64,000 bases of DNA from DATARH01 sp036268425 (GCA_036268425.1 DATAUE010000043.1:1-64000), one strand, 5' to 3'. Numbered from the stretch's first letter, positions 8,974 through 18,608 are shown. Notes: generated by a model from the letters alone, not told the origin. Program-made: numbers and translations.

Positions 8974-9573
8974 CGTTGCCTCACTAATACCTGGCCTTTG
9001 TCCATATAATCGGAACGAGGTCTTTGCGTTCCTATTCCCTATCACTCTGAGACCTTTTCTTTCAATCGGGCGTCGATAGCGACGAGCTTCGGCTGACTTT
9101 TGGTAACGGCTCGTACTCGGTACGCTGCAATCAACCTCCGGCTCGCCGTTCATGAGGCGCGCTCGTTGTCACCTGCATCCTGTAATCACAGCGCATTATG
9201 GCCGGGGTCCGGCTGTGCTTCCAGTCGCTACGACTTTGGCTCGAAGACGGCGAGTGGGCTGCGAGAACGAATGCTTGAGGCGTGAGCAGGCGCCGAGCTG
9301 GTAGCGGGCGCAATCGCCGAGGCGCACAACCGGTCCTACTCCAATATGGCGGGCACGGGCTCGTAGATGTTGAGGAACGCGCTGCGCACGGAAGCACATT
9401 TGGTCGACGATCACGGCAATCGCCGCGTGTTTCATCGGTGAGGCGGTCTGGCTCAATCTCTGATAGACGGCACTTCAAGACGACGATTTACGCGCAAAAC
9501 CCATGCGTTGAGGAACCCATTTGGCTGTTCGCCTCTTTATCAGGCAGGCAACAACCGTAAAGTGGGAAATTTC
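8974..9573. other. 600-base region without a convincing gene
   Basis: Several open frames of 60-115 codons cross this stretch, but none has a ribosome site, family resemblance or a protein-like composition. The minus-strand frame at 9196-9456 is the least bad. The region should contain promoters for the genes at 8973 and 9574; a lone GGAAC at 9512-9516 lacks a matching -10 element. Confidence 0.4.
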
Positions 9574-9945
9574 ATGCGCAAATCGGTCTTATTCGGCGTG
9601 GCCTTGGCGTTTGCGGCAACTGGCGCCATGGCTCAGACGCCGCCGGCTCAAAACGGGCCGGGAAACAGCGCCGTCAACACACAGAACTCACCAAATCGGC
9701 AAGCCGACGCGCCGGTGAAAGGCAGCAATAGCTTCACGGAGACCGAGGCCAAGTCGCGCATCGCGAAGCAGGGCTTCACCGATATCAGCGACCTTAAGAA
9801 GGATTCCGCCGGAGTTTGGCGCGGCCACGCCATGAAGGCCGGTCAGCGGGTGGATGTGAGCCTCGATTTTCAGGGCAACGTCGTGCCGGGCGGCGTGGGC
9901 AGCACCGCACCCGCCACGGCGACGAGCGGCGCAGCCAGCCGCTAA
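9574..9945 (+). CDS. Secreted PepSY-like small protein
   Basis: MRKSVLFGVALAFAATGAMAQ is a clear signal peptide with cleavage after AMA. The mature protein opens with a Gln/Asn/Pro-rich linker, then has SFTETEAKSRIAKQGFTDI followed by LKKDSAGVWRGHAMKAGQRV and VSLDFQGNVV. This one-helix, three-strand pattern is that of PepSY/YpeB-like periplasmic domains common in alphaproteobacteria. It ends in an Ala/Ser/Thr tail. It probably sits in the periplasm; no catalytic residues are evident. It lies 36 bases upstream of the stress protein at 9982, and the two may be cotranscribed. Confidence 0.7.
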   Translation: MRKSVLFGVALAFAATGAMAQTPPAQNGPGNSAVNTQNSPNRQADAPVKGSNSFTETEAKSRIAKQGFTDISDLKKDSAGVWRGHAMKAGQRVDVSLDFQGNVVPGGVGSTAPATATSGAASR

Positions 9946-9981
9946 GAAACAGGCCAACCTCAGTCATAAGGACGCAGAACG

Positions 9982-10608
9982 ATGATTACGATCACTCGTT
10001 TATACGATGACTACGCCATCGCCGCCCGCGCTTATAACGAGCTGAAGCGGGCTGGAATCTCGACGGATGACATCAGCATCGTCGCGAGCAACGGCGATGG
10101 CTGGTTTGAGAAAGGTGCTACCGAGCCGGGCAAGATCGATCGCGATGGCGATGGCAGCGACGATCGGAACGAGGGTGCCGCGAAGGGGGGTGCTATTGGC
10201 GGTGCAGTCGGCGGCGTAGCCGGTTTGCTCGCGGGCCTCGGCATTCTGGCGATCCCTGGGCTCGGGCCGGTTGTCGCGGCGGGCTGGCTCGCTTCCACCG
10301 CCGCTTTAGCCTTCACCGGCGGCGCGGCCGGCGGCCTCATCGGTTCGCTGTCTCAGCACGGCGTTAAGGAAGACGACGCCAACGCCTATGCCGAAGGCGT
10401 GCGCCGCGGCGGGACGCTGGTCACTGCGAAGGTCGATGAGAAAGATGCCCCGCAAGTCGAGAGTATCCTTGCCACCTCCGCCGTCGATCTCACGGTCCGC
10501 AGAGCGATGTGGGAGCAGGGCGGCTGGAACCGCTTCGATCCGGCGGCTCCTTCCTACACCGCCGATGAAATCCGACGCGAGCGCGAGCTGTATCGCACGC
10601 GGGTGTAA
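9982..10608 (+). CDS. YflT/general stress protein 17M-like protein with glycine zipper
   Basis: The first 40 residues (ITRLYDDYAIAARAYNELKRAG, then DDISIVASN) match the general stress protein 17M/YflT N-terminal ferredoxin-like domain. A charged linker with KIDRDGDGSDD leads to a long Gly/Ala-rich hydrophobic part (about residues 68-125) with repeated GGAxGG spacing, which can form a glycine-zipper membrane hairpin. The segment after it (GVRRGGTLVTAKVDEKDAPQ) returns to a soluble fold. It is probably membrane-associated and stress-induced. The mechanism is unknown. An AAGGACG site precedes the ATG. Confidence 0.75.
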   Translation: MITITRLYDDYAIAARAYNELKRAGISTDDISIVASNGDGWFEKGATEPGKIDRDGDGSDDRNEGAAKGGAIGGAVGGVAGLLAGLGILAIPGLGPVVAAGWLASTAALAFTGGAAGGLIGSLSQHGVKEDDANAYAEGVRRGGTLVTAKVDEKDAPQVESILATSAVDLTVRRAMWEQGGWNRFDPAAPSYTADEIRRERELYRTRV

Positions 10609-10812
10609 TCAGGCGCTCTACGGTAACGAGGAGCTGACCAAGGCACAGGTCGGGGCGCGCAACATCGCTCCGGCCCGCGCCATTTCGGCTTGGGATTAAT
10701 CCGCTGCATTTTCCAATCGATTGAGGCGATTAACTTTCAGCGCCGACCAGTGGAGCGGAACGATGCGCGCCACTGGTTGTTGGCCTGTGAAGCAAAAAGA
10801 CGGGCCCATTTG

Positions 10813-11025
10813 ATGCTCATCATGGCGGAAGAAGTCGAAAGCGCGGATCGGGATCAGGCGGCGCGGTCGTCGGTCTACCAGGCATACGCGAAACTCACCT
10901 CGGCAGGCCCACAAGCGAAGTTCGAGGCCGCCTTGGTTGCCTACTGCGCCATATATCCAGAAATCTCGGCATGGGATGCACGGCACCACGTCGCACATAT
11001 TTTGGCGACGCGCGGCATGCGCTGA
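10813..11025 (+). CDS. Hypothetical small protein
   Basis: An open frame ends at 11025; the start is uncertain (ATG at 10813 or 10825, or a TTG as far up as 10690). The peptide is helical and alanine-rich (EEVESADRDQAARSSVYQAYAKL, quoted in part) and ends in HHVAHILATRGMR. There is no family recognition and no strong ribosome site. It may be a real orphan or chance. Confidence 0.3.
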   Translation: MLIMAEEVESADRDQAARSSVYQAYAKLTSAGPQAKFEAALVAYCAIYPEISAWDARHHVAHILATRGMR

Positions 11026-11272
11026 CCAGCGCGAGGCCACCGTCGTCGTGGCTGAGATCACCGCGACAGAGCAACGAAGCTATCCCTTACATCTCTGGCA
11101 ATGCCACTTTTGCGACTGGCAAAATGCGCCAGGGACAAGCAGCACCCGCCGGTGTTGCCGGATGCCGGAGGGCGTGCGCCCGGATCGTAACCAGATCGTC
11201 GTCGGACGGGCACCCACGGGAAGCATGCGCCGGCAAAGGACACGACAACGCAAGTCCGAGGCGCGGCGCCGA

Positions 11273-11557
11273 TCACGTGCCGGCTTTTGCCAGCCGGCCG
11301 TACCTCTCCGCTGCCCTGTCGCGCGCCTTTGCCGCATCTTCGCGATTCCGGGGTGGCGCCGCAGTTACGAGAGTGTCGAGCAATTCTCGCGCCGTCTTCG
11401 CGACCTCGTCAACCGCGCGCTCGAAAGCGAGTTGGTTCGTTCTCGAAGGTTGAGTAAAGCCACTCAATTTTCGAACAAACTGAAATGCAGATGCTCGGAT
11501 TTCGTCATTAGTAGCTGGTGGCTTGAAATTGTGTAGTGTTTTAATATTACGACACAT
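11273..11557 (-). CDS. DUF2277 family protein
   Basis: Starting at MCRNIKTLHNFKPPAT, the family's typical first residues, the protein continues with EIRASAFQFVRKLSGFTQPS and a C-terminal LLDTLVTAAPPRNREDAAKA. The length (94 residues) is normal for DUF2277. These are small, mostly helical cytoplasmic proteins of unknown function, widespread in Alphaproteobacteria and Actinobacteria. A longer frame adds six residues; the family start is preferred. It stands alone. Confidence 0.88.
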   Translation of the reverse strand: MCRNIKTLHNFKPPATNDEIRASAFQFVRKLSGFTQPSRTNQLAFERAVDEVAKTARELLDTLVTAAPPRNREDAAKARDRAAERYGRLAKAGT

Positions 11558-11698
11558 CGCATTCCCCGATGGCAAATATTTTCACGTATGAAGCGCAGTT
11601 CCGCATCTAGCGTCGCGCTAGCCGAGCACCGGCCCAACAAACCCGGCTGTTCAGCACGGTAGGCTACGCGGCGACCGCGGTCCCAATGACGAACGCCT

Positions 11699-14287
11699 TC
11701 AACACGGCGTATCGAGGGGTCGTTGCCGCTGAGAACAGGTTTGTCTTTGAGGATTCCGCAGCAGATTTGCCTGTGTAATTTGGGTCACGAGCGTTGCGTC
11801 GTTGATCGGTTTGCGGACAATCGGGACGCCACGAAAGCGCGCGGGCAGCATGACGCTATCGCTGTAGCCTGTTGCGAAAATAAACGGCACCCTACGCTCG
11901 ACCAGGATGTCGGCGACCTCGGCAGCCGTGTCTGAACCCAGGTTGAAATCCAATACGGCGAGATCCGGTGTGGATGTTTCCAGCCGCTCCAGGGCCTCCG
12001 CAGCACTCAAAGCTAGATGGACCGCAGCCGCACCCAGGCGGCGCAGCGTATCCTCGGCGTCCATCGCAATCAGCGCCTGATCTTCGACCAGCAACACGGT
12101 AAGACCAGCCAGCGCGCCTGCCGTCGTGGTTTCGGCCGGCCTTGGCTCCGCCAGGGCTCTGTCGTCGGGGCTTACATGCTCACCCGGGACGATTATTCGA
12201 GCGCGTAGGCCGACAGGATCGTAAACAACCTCCACCTCGCCGCGAAGGTCGAACTCGATTGTGGTGCGGATCAGTTTGGTGCCGAAGCCGTCATGATCGG
12301 GCCGTCGTACCCGGGGCCCGCCGCTTTCCTGCCAGAGCAACTCGCAGTCACCGGCATCGGTCAGGCCCCACCGTAGATCGAGACGACCCTCCGGCACCGA
12401 CAACGCCCCGTATTTGACGGCGTTGGTCATCATCTCGTGGGTGACAAGCGCAAGAACGCCAAAAGCATTGTCATCCAACCGCAAGGGCAATCCAGAGAGA
12501 GAAATCCGCTCAGGACTGCCGCCGAGACGGTGAAAGCCGGCGGCGGTCTCGATCAGGGACACCAGACTGCCGGATCCGACGGAGCCGATGGCCTGGTCAT
12601 GGGCAACAGCAAGAGCGCGGAGCCGCCCTTCGAGGGCTGCGCTGTAGTCGGAAACGCTCGATGCTTCGGCTGCTGTTTGCGTCGCGATCGATTTGACCAG
12701 CGCGAGAATGTTTTTGACGCGGTGATTGAGCTCGTCATTGAGGATACGGCGGCGCTGTTCGATACGAGCGCGTTCCTCCGCCGTGGCCTCGCTTTGACGC
12801 AAGATTACATCTCGCAGATACGTCCGTATCGCCTCTGCGACGGAGCGGTCAGCCACGGTCCACGGCGTAGAGCGGCCACGCACTTCCTCGCGCCAGGTGT
12901 CAAAGCTGCCACGAGGGGTCAGGCGGCCCCCATGCGGTGTCGTCACCACGGTTTTGACCGGCGCTCCGGCCCACTCGATTGCGTGCGCTTCTTCATTGCG
13001 GAACAAAAGCAGGTAGTCATTCAGCGTCGAAGACAGCGGTATGATCATCGCACCGGCGATGTCAGGTACCGTGTCCGGCAAAAAAGCGCGCAATTCTTGG
13101 GCGCACCAGATCGCGTCCGGCGTGGCGGCAGCTACCTCGATCAGCTCTTGTGCGGCGTCATCCCCGGGCACGTTGCCCCATGCGCTCCATTGCCCTTTCA
13201 TCCGTAAGGCAGCGCCGTTACACGCCAGCAGCGCTGCGATATCACCAAGCCGCTGCGTCAAACCCGTCCGCACTTCGGTATCCGCCGTTAGCGCGGTGAG
13301 AATCCGGTCGAGGCACGCGCGAGCCTCGGTTGCCGCTAAAATTTCGGCGCGGCGCTCCGCGACCGAGATTTGCAGCGAAAAACACTGTCCGAACAGTTCA
13401 GCGGCCACACGCAAGGCGAGTGGCACCACCTTCGGGCTATTGTGATGACAGGCGATCAGGCCCCACAACTCGCCGCTGACGATAATCGAGATCGACAGCG
13501 AGCCTTGCACACCCATGTTGCCGAGATATTCACAATGAATGGGCGACACGCTGCGCAGCTGCGCGAAGGACATATCGACCGGCGCCTCACCGTCGGCAAG
13601 AGGCGGTTCGAGCGGTATCGGCACATAGCTGGCGTCACTGATCATGCGAATCGCGTTGACCAGGTAAAGCCGGCGCGCCTGTTGCGGGATGTCCGCAGCC
13701 GGAAAATGTTGCCCCATGAAGCTGATCGCACTTTCGGCCTTCGCTTCGGCGATTACCCGACCTGCGCCGTTATGGAGAAACTGGTAAACCATAACACGGT
13801 CGTAACCGAGCATCGCGCGCACGACCCTGACACCGGTGGTGGCGATGGTCTGCACGTCATTTTGCGGCGCGATGCGACGCACCAGTGTCTGTGTCACATC
13901 CAGCGCCTTTACGGCGCCAAGACCCTCATCGACACATGGTTCGATCTCGATAAAGCTCCATTCCTCGTGACGGTGAATCCGCACGTCGAATAGGCCAGCC
14001 GCCGCCGGGAGCCGCACACCGAGAAGAACGGGTGCCAGTTCGGGTCGGATTACCTTCGCAGCCGCATTGCGCAGATCGTGTGACAGTACATCGCCCAGAA
14101 CTTCTTCCAATAACATGCCACGGCGTAGCGTCTCGGCACGGCCTATTACGGTCGCGGCGTTGCGCGAAGCAAAAATCAGCCTTGCCATCTCGGGGTCACA
14201 AACCAGCATAGCGCCATGCGGCTGGATGCTGCCGGGAATGTGGATCGGCTCGCGATCACAATTGGTCAGGTCAACTGGCTCGGTCAT
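11699..14287 (-). CDS. bphP: Bacteriophytochrome histidine kinase with C-terminal receiver
   Basis: Red/far-red photoreceptor. The N-terminus DLTNCDREPIHIPGSIQPHG holds Cys10, the biliverdin attachment site of bacterial phytochromes, in the PAS domain (about 5-115). The GAF domain (about 140-300) has FPAADIPQQAR, matching the P-x-SDIP chromophore motif. The PHY domain (about 320-490) has the tongue motif PRGSF. An HWE-type kinase follows, with phosphoacceptor His in NDELNHRVKNILAL and an atypical ATP-binding half. The last 115 residues are a receiver (VLLVEDQALIAMDAE, Asp in AVLDFNLGSD). The length, 862, suits this HWE-plus-receiver subtype. It lies 12 bases downstream of the heme oxygenase that makes its chromophore, on the same strand. 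Confidence 0.95.
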   Translation of the reverse strand: MTEPVDLTNCDREPIHIPGSIQPHGAMLVCDPEMARLIFASRNAATVIGRAETLRRGMLLEEVLGDVLSHDLRNAAAKVIRPELAPVLLGVRLPAAAGLFDVRIHRHEEWSFIEIEPCVDEGLGAVKALDVTQTLVRRIAPQNDVQTIATTGVRVVRAMLGYDRVMVYQFLHNGAGRVIAEAKAESAISFMGQHFPAADIPQQARRLYLVNAIRMISDASYVPIPLEPPLADGEAPVDMSFAQLRSVSPIHCEYLGNMGVQGSLSISIIVSGELWGLIACHHNSPKVVPLALRVAAELFGQCFSLQISVAERRAEILAATEARACLDRILTALTADTEVRTGLTQRLGDIAALLACNGAALRMKGQWSAWGNVPGDDAAQELIEVAAATPDAIWCAQELRAFLPDTVPDIAGAMIIPLSSTLNDYLLLFRNEEAHAIEWAGAPVKTVVTTPHGGRLTPRGSFDTWREEVRGRSTPWTVADRSVAEAIRTYLRDVILRQSEATAEERARIEQRRRILNDELNHRVKNILALVKSIATQTAAEASSVSDYSAALEGRLRALAVAHDQAIGSVGSGSLVSLIETAAGFHRLGGSPERISLSGLPLRLDDNAFGVLALVTHEMMTNAVKYGALSVPEGRLDLRWGLTDAGDCELLWQESGGPRVRRPDHDGFGTKLIRTTIEFDLRGEVEVVYDPVGLRARIIVPGEHVSPDDRALAEPRPAETTTAGALAGLTVLLVEDQALIAMDAEDTLRRLGAAAVHLALSAAEALERLETSTPDLAVLDFNLGSDTAAEVADILVERRVPFIFATGYSDSVMLPARFRGVPIVRKPINDATLVTQITQANLLRNPQRQTCSQRQRPLDTPC

Positions 14288-14299
14288 CGCAAGAGATCG

Positions 14300-14881
14300 T
14301 TATTCCGCTGCGAGATACGCGCGTTCAAACCATTTGAAGGTGCTGACTGCCGACGCCACACAGGCCGCCTCGTCCGCCTCGTCCAGGACAGCGGTCTCCA
14401 GTAAATTCACGAAAGCCCGAAAGGCGGAAGGATCCTCCGTTTGAACGCCGATGTGCTGGGCTCCGAAATCGGGTCCGAACCCGAGTGCGGATATTTGTTT
14501 CGCCAGCAGCTGCGCGCCAAGGGATGCTCCTTCGAGCACGTACAACGCGCCGAGAATTCCGCCGTCGGACCACGGAACTATCATAGTCTCCTGCAATTTC
14601 GGCTCAGGCGCGGCACCGAGATCGCGCAGATCGTGCCTTAGGGCTTCTGCGATCCGGCGGTGCGGCCAGCGCGGATAAAGCCGCTCTGCGCCGCTGCGAT
14701 CTAGTGCGGTTTCAACGGGTTGTCGGGCACGCAGCGTAAGAGCGAGGTAGGTCATATATCCGGCACGGGTCTTCAGATAGCCAGTTGCCGCAACGGTCCG
14801 GTCAAGATTGCGGTGAACGGTATCGGTAACCTCCTTGAGGCGCGACCGCCGGCCCCCGGTCCGGTCATGCTGTTCATCCAT
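14300..14881 (-). CDS. bphO: Biliverdin-producing heme oxygenase of the phytochrome operon
   Basis: The 193-residue protein is all-helical with the BphO/HemO pattern: RSRLKEVTDTVHRNLDRTV carries the proximal heme His (residue 23), and the central GALYVLEGASLGAQLLAKQI is the distal helix with the Gly-rich kink over the heme. It opens heme to biliverdin, CO and iron. The gene is first in a two-gene operon with bphP, so the chromophore supply and photoreceptor are made together. The promoter must lie in the 107 bases shared with the divergent Crp/Fnr gene. Confidence 0.92.
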   Translation of the reverse strand: MDEQHDRTGGRRSRLKEVTDTVHRNLDRTVAATGYLKTRAGYMTYLALTLRARQPVETALDRSGAERLYPRWPHRRIAEALRHDLRDLGAAPEPKLQETMIVPWSDGGILGALYVLEGASLGAQLLAKQISALGFGPDFGAQHIGVQTEDPSAFRAFVNLLETAVLDEADEAACVASAVSTFKWFERAYLAAE

Positions 14882-14935
14882 TGCTCTCGCCTTTTCGTCT
14901 CCCTGTGTTCACGAGTAACATAGGAAATCGTACCC

Positions 14936-14957
14936 GTCCGTCCACTAGTAGACGGAC
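14936..14957. promoter_or_regulatory. Palindromic operator candidate between bphO and the Crp/Fnr gene
   Basis: GTCCGTC and GACGGAC form perfect 7-base arms around an ACTAGT core, giving a 22-base near-palindrome. It lies in the 107-base divergent spacer, 31 bases before the Crp/Fnr start and 54 before the bphO start, where a dimeric regulator could control both. It does not look like a classic FNR or CRP box. Confidence 0.5.
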
Positions 14958-14988
14958 CGGGCGCAGCGCTGCCGCTAGAAAGGAAGAA

Positions 14989-15723
14989 ATGACTGCGCCG
15001 CTGCCTGAAGACATGGCCGCCAATGCTCTCCTCGCCAAGCTGCGCGATGAGGACCGCGACCGCTTGGCGCCGCATATGATGGTTTTTGACCTGAGGGCGA
15101 AGGACGTTTTGCAGGCTGCGGGCAGCAACGTGACGGACACATGGTTTCCCTGCGGCGCAGCGCTCGCCGCCTTCAGCATCTGGGTCGACGACAACAACAC
15201 CGCTGTCGAGGTCGCGCTGGTTGGCCGCGAAGGGGCCATCGGCGGCATCGTGTCCAATGGTAACGTGCCTGCCTATGCGACGTCGGTCGTGCGCGCCGAA
15301 GGCCGGTTTCTGCGCATCAAGACCTCCGAACTCGAACACGCGAAACTTTCATCGATAACGCTTCGCCACTGGTTTTCACGATACTCCGATTGCCTGATCG
15401 CACAGATTTTCCAGACGGCTGCCTGCAACGCACGGCACACGATTACGCAACGGACGGCGAAATGGCTGCTGGCAGCGGCCGCCCGCACCAGTGGAACCGA
15501 GATCGCGATGACGCAGGAGCAGCTTGCCGAACTGCTCGGCGTCGGCCGCACCTTTGTCACTCGCATTGTCCGCCAGATGCGTAATGATGACATAATCGCC
15601 ACGCGACGCGGGTTCTTCGCCGTCAAAGACGAAGCGGCGCTGCGCGATCGCTCTTGCCGCTGCACCGTCGCCATAGAGGACCACTTCGACACGGTCCTGC
15701 ACGGCATCTATCCTAAGGACTAA
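14989..15723 (+). CDS. Crp/Fnr family transcriptional regulator
   Basis: The start at MTAPLPEDMAANALLAKL follows an AAAGGAAG site. Residues 1-145 are a cNMP-binding-like beta roll (VDDNNTAVEVALVGREGAIGG), and the C-terminus has a Crp-type winged helix with recognition region MTQEQLAELLGVGRTFVTRIVRQM. The FNR iron-sulphur cysteine cluster is absent at the N-terminus. Cys are instead found near the C-terminus (RSCRC). Members with this layout in alphaproteobacteria respond to varied cues; the ligand is unknown. Divergent placement from bphO-bphP suggests it may regulate, or be regulated with, the light cassette. Confidence 0.88.
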   Translation: MTAPLPEDMAANALLAKLRDEDRDRLAPHMMVFDLRAKDVLQAAGSNVTDTWFPCGAALAAFSIWVDDNNTAVEVALVGREGAIGGIVSNGNVPAYATSVVRAEGRFLRIKTSELEHAKLSSITLRHWFSRYSDCLIAQIFQTAACNARHTITQRTAKWLLAAAARTSGTEIAMTQEQLAELLGVGRTFVTRIVRQMRNDDIIATRRGFFAVKDEAALRDRSCRCTVAIEDHFDTVLHGIYPKD

Positions 15724-15770
15724 GCTTGGCCGGATCAGGAACTGCCGACTCTAATATGTGGCCATGAGCG

Positions 15771-16300
15771 TCAGGCCCTCGGTTGGCATTCCATTGTGCG
15801 CATTGCCAGGTGAAAGCCGTTAACGAAGTGAAGGCCGGCAGTCATTCTGGTACTTGGGTCGATCTTTCGCGTCCGACTGTCAGAAGGCCCTAACTGATCG
15901 CGGAACGATTTAGCATTTGCGCTTGCGTCCTTACAGACATCGCTTTGCGGCATCGGCGTTGTTCCATCACCGCTGATGACCAGCGGTTCCCTTGAAAAGG
16001 CACCTCTCGCCTCATCGCGTAGCGGGACGATTGCTTCAGGGTAAAAGTGTAAGATCCGTTTGGCATCATCGAACGCGCTGATCGGCTGCGGCTTGGTATC
16101 GTCGCACGTCCATCGAAAGACACCGACCCCGGACCGGTATCGTCGTCGTCGACCTGCCGGCCAATGAAATATTCACGATGCGCCGGCGACCACGCGATAT
16201 CCCGAATGCCACGTCCTCCTAAGTCAAGCTCGCGCACCTGCCCGAGAGTGGCATGCACATTCTCCGTCGTTATCGGATCAACGTAAGCGTCGAATGGTGA
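15771..16300 (-). pseudogene. Decayed DUF3616 gene
   Basis: Read across frames on the minus strand, the sequence gives VRELDLGGRGIRDIAWSPAH and REYFIGR, then a DDDTGPG segment, then VFRWTCDDTKPQPISAFDDA, KRILHFYPEAIVPL, RGAFSREPLVISGDGTTP and finally MPQSDVCKDAS. This order and wording are typical of DUF3616 proteins, which are beta-propeller-like proteins with strong-binding loops. At least two frameshifts interrupt it, and the N-terminal two thirds are missing. It abuts the start of the mobile element, so insertion may have truncated it. Confidence 0.7.
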
Positions 16301-16537
16301 CTTCGGCGGCGGGGGGTTGACAGCTGCGCCGTAGGCGGCAGCGCGCCTACCCAGTTCGTCCATGACCGCGCCGGCCATCTGCTGCTGGAGCGAACGGCAG
16401 CGGCGCGGCGGGAATACAATCAGGCCCGGCGCCGCGCCCGCCATGCCCGAGAATTCAAAGGAAGAGGGCGGAAGAAAGAGGGTGGACGGGGAATTGAGTG
16501 AGAGAACGGCTCTTACCACCCGTCGTGGAGAACCCTC
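16301..16537. other. Leader upstream of the ParB-like gene
   Basis: A purine-rich stretch (aaggaagagggcggaagaaagagg near 16458) and a GGAGAAC ribosome site precede the ATG at 16538. A minus-strand open frame crosses the region but I cannot assign it. This is where the left part of the maintenance block meets decayed sequence; no att-like copy of the tRNA-Gly 3' end was found here. Confidence 0.35.
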
Positions 16538-18608
16538 ATGTCAGTCACAACCCTTGTACAAGCCATCCCCTTGAACCAGCTCGTTCTGTCCTCGACGAAT
16601 GTTCGGAAGACCTCGGTCTCTGCTGCGGAAGAGGCCGAGCTTGCCGCCAGCATCCGCGCCCGCGGTATCCTGCAAAACCTCCTGGTGCACCAATCACCGG
16701 AGCGGAGAGACTTGTTCGCGGTGCACGGCGGCGGCAGGCGCCTGCGCGTTCTGCAGCAACTTGCCAGCGAGGGCCTCATTCCGGCGGATTATGCGGTGCC
16801 GTGCCGCATTGAGGCTGCTGAAGCCGCGCTGGAAACGTCATTGGCCGAGAACACGGCACGCGCTGCCATGCATCCAGCCGATGAATTTACCGCGATGGCG
16901 GCGCTGATCGATGCCGGTGACGCCGTTACCGCCGTCGCGACGCGCTTTGGTGTCAGCGAGCGGCATGTCCGGCAGCGTTTGCGTCTCGGCAAACTTGCGC
17001 CCGAATTGCTCGACCACTTCCGCGCCGGGGAGATCACGCTGGAGATTGTGACGGCATTTACCCTTGGGGCCGATCACTCAGCGCAACTGGCGGTGTGGCG
17101 GCAAGTAAAGGACCATCATTACCTCTCCGCCCATACGGTGCGGCGTCTATTGACGCAAACTTCGATTGCCCTCGATAGCGATCTCGGCATGTTCGTCGGT
17201 CTGGCCGCATACGAAGCCGCAGGCGGGCACGTCGTGCGCGACCTGTTCAGCGAAGATGATGATGGATTCATGGAGGATGCCGCACTTGTTCGCCGGCTGG
17301 CACAGGAAAAGCTCGAAGCCAAGGCGGTTGAGCTGCGCAAGGAATGGGCCTGGGTCACTGCCGAGGCCGATCCCGAATACGGCTTTACGGCGCATTATGA
17401 TCGCGTCGAGCCACAACCGGCGGAATTCTCCGACGACGTGACTGCGGAGCTTCGGGCGAATCGAAGACCGGCAGCGCGAGCTCGACGAGCTTTCCGAAGA
17501 AGAGTGGGACGACGCCTTGGGCGTCGAAGCGGCCCGCATCGGCGAACGCTATGACCAACTGATCGAGACCAGCGAGGAGCAGCGGCGCTATTTGCCGGAG
17601 GATCGTGCCAGAGCGGGTTGCGTCGTCACCATCGGCGAGGATGGAGAATTCGAGATCTATGCCGGGCTCATTGAGCGGTCACCAGGAGATACCGACACGG
17701 CCGACATCGGCGATGATGATGTTGGGTCGAAAGACAGGGTGCAGAGCCCACCTGCCAGCCCGTCACCGGAGCAGGTGGCGCGAAAGGATTGCGGCTACAG
17801 CCAAAGCCTGATCGACGACCTCAAAGCCCATCGGCAACAGATCACCCGCGCCCATCTCGCCGGCAATTTCGACGTCGCTTTCGATCTTGCGCTTTATACG
17901 CTGTGTGCGGACCTGCTCGCGCGCCGGTCTCGGCATGGATCATTGTCGCTGCGCGCCAGCGAGACCTATCTCCGTAGCTCGCTGAAAGATCTGCGCAACA
18001 CGCCGGCCGATCGTCTGCTCGAAGCATGCAAACGGAGCCTGCCGCGGACATGGCTGGCATTGCCGGATAGCCAGCGATTTACGGCATTGGCGGCGCTGCC
18101 GGCGGAAGAAAAGCAGCGTCTCTTTGCCTGGTGCGTCGCGGCAATGCTCGAACCGCAGCTTGGGTTTGAGGACAAGTCGGATGCGGCGCTCGAACTGGCG
18201 GGCGAACGGCTCGCCATCCCGTTTGCGGATTACTGGCGGCCGACCGCTGCCAATTACTGGGGCCGGGTCAAGAAAGCGCATGCGCTCGAGGTTGCCGGCG
18301 ATGTCCTCGGACCGCGCTGGGCGAAAGACCATGCCGACGACAAAAAGACGACGCTGGCAACGGCACTGGAAGCCGCCTTCGATGCGATCAAACAAGCGGG
18401 CACGATTGGCCTCGATCCGACGGCGCGCGAGAAGGCTGCCGAATGGTTGCCGGTTGGCATGCCCTACGCCGGTGTCGGCGACGGGAGCGATTCTGAATGC
18501 GGCTGGGCCGAGGACGACACCGAGTTAGAGGACGATGAGGCGGAGGTGCCCGGCGATGATGCCGCGGATCTGCCGGCGTTCTTGGGTGACGAAGAACTGG
18601 CGGCGTAG
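16538..18608 (+). pseudogene. ParB/RepB/Spo0J-like protein, frameshifted
   Basis: The first frame has a ParB N-terminal nuclease/CTPase-type domain (LNQLVLSSTNVRKT, AVHGGGRRLRVLQQL, SLAENTARAAMHPADEF) and a helix-turn-helix (GDAVTAVATRFGVSERHVRQ). Near 17455 the frame must shift: the downstream frame reads RIEDRQRELDELSEEEWDDA, a natural continuation, and runs to 18608 with helical sequence ending in an acidic tail. Together they would make about 690 residues, usual for ParB-like proteins of alphaproteobacterial plasmids and islands. Split, the frames are 16538-17554 and 17517-18608. The 24-base C-terminal junk after the shift is Arg-rich, typical of out-of-frame reading. It may be a sequencing error or real inactivation. 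A hairpin terminator follows. Confidence 0.82.

Noticed and set aside
9196..9456. 86-codon minus-strand frame in the intergenic region
   Set aside because: There is no ribosome site and no recognisable family; retained only as intergenic.
9512..9536. EcfG promoter before the secreted protein at 9574
   Set aside because: GGAAC is present, but no GTT-type -10 element occurs at the right distance.
12437..13207. 256-codon plus-strand frame inside bphP
   Set aside because: It lies fully within the bacteriophytochrome gene, whose domains are intact on the other strand.
15724..16537. Left attachment site (copy of the tRNA-Gly 3' end) of the mobile element
   Set aside because: Looked for TGGAGCGGGTGAAG-type sequence near the ParB-like gene and did not find one; the left end may lie outside the window.
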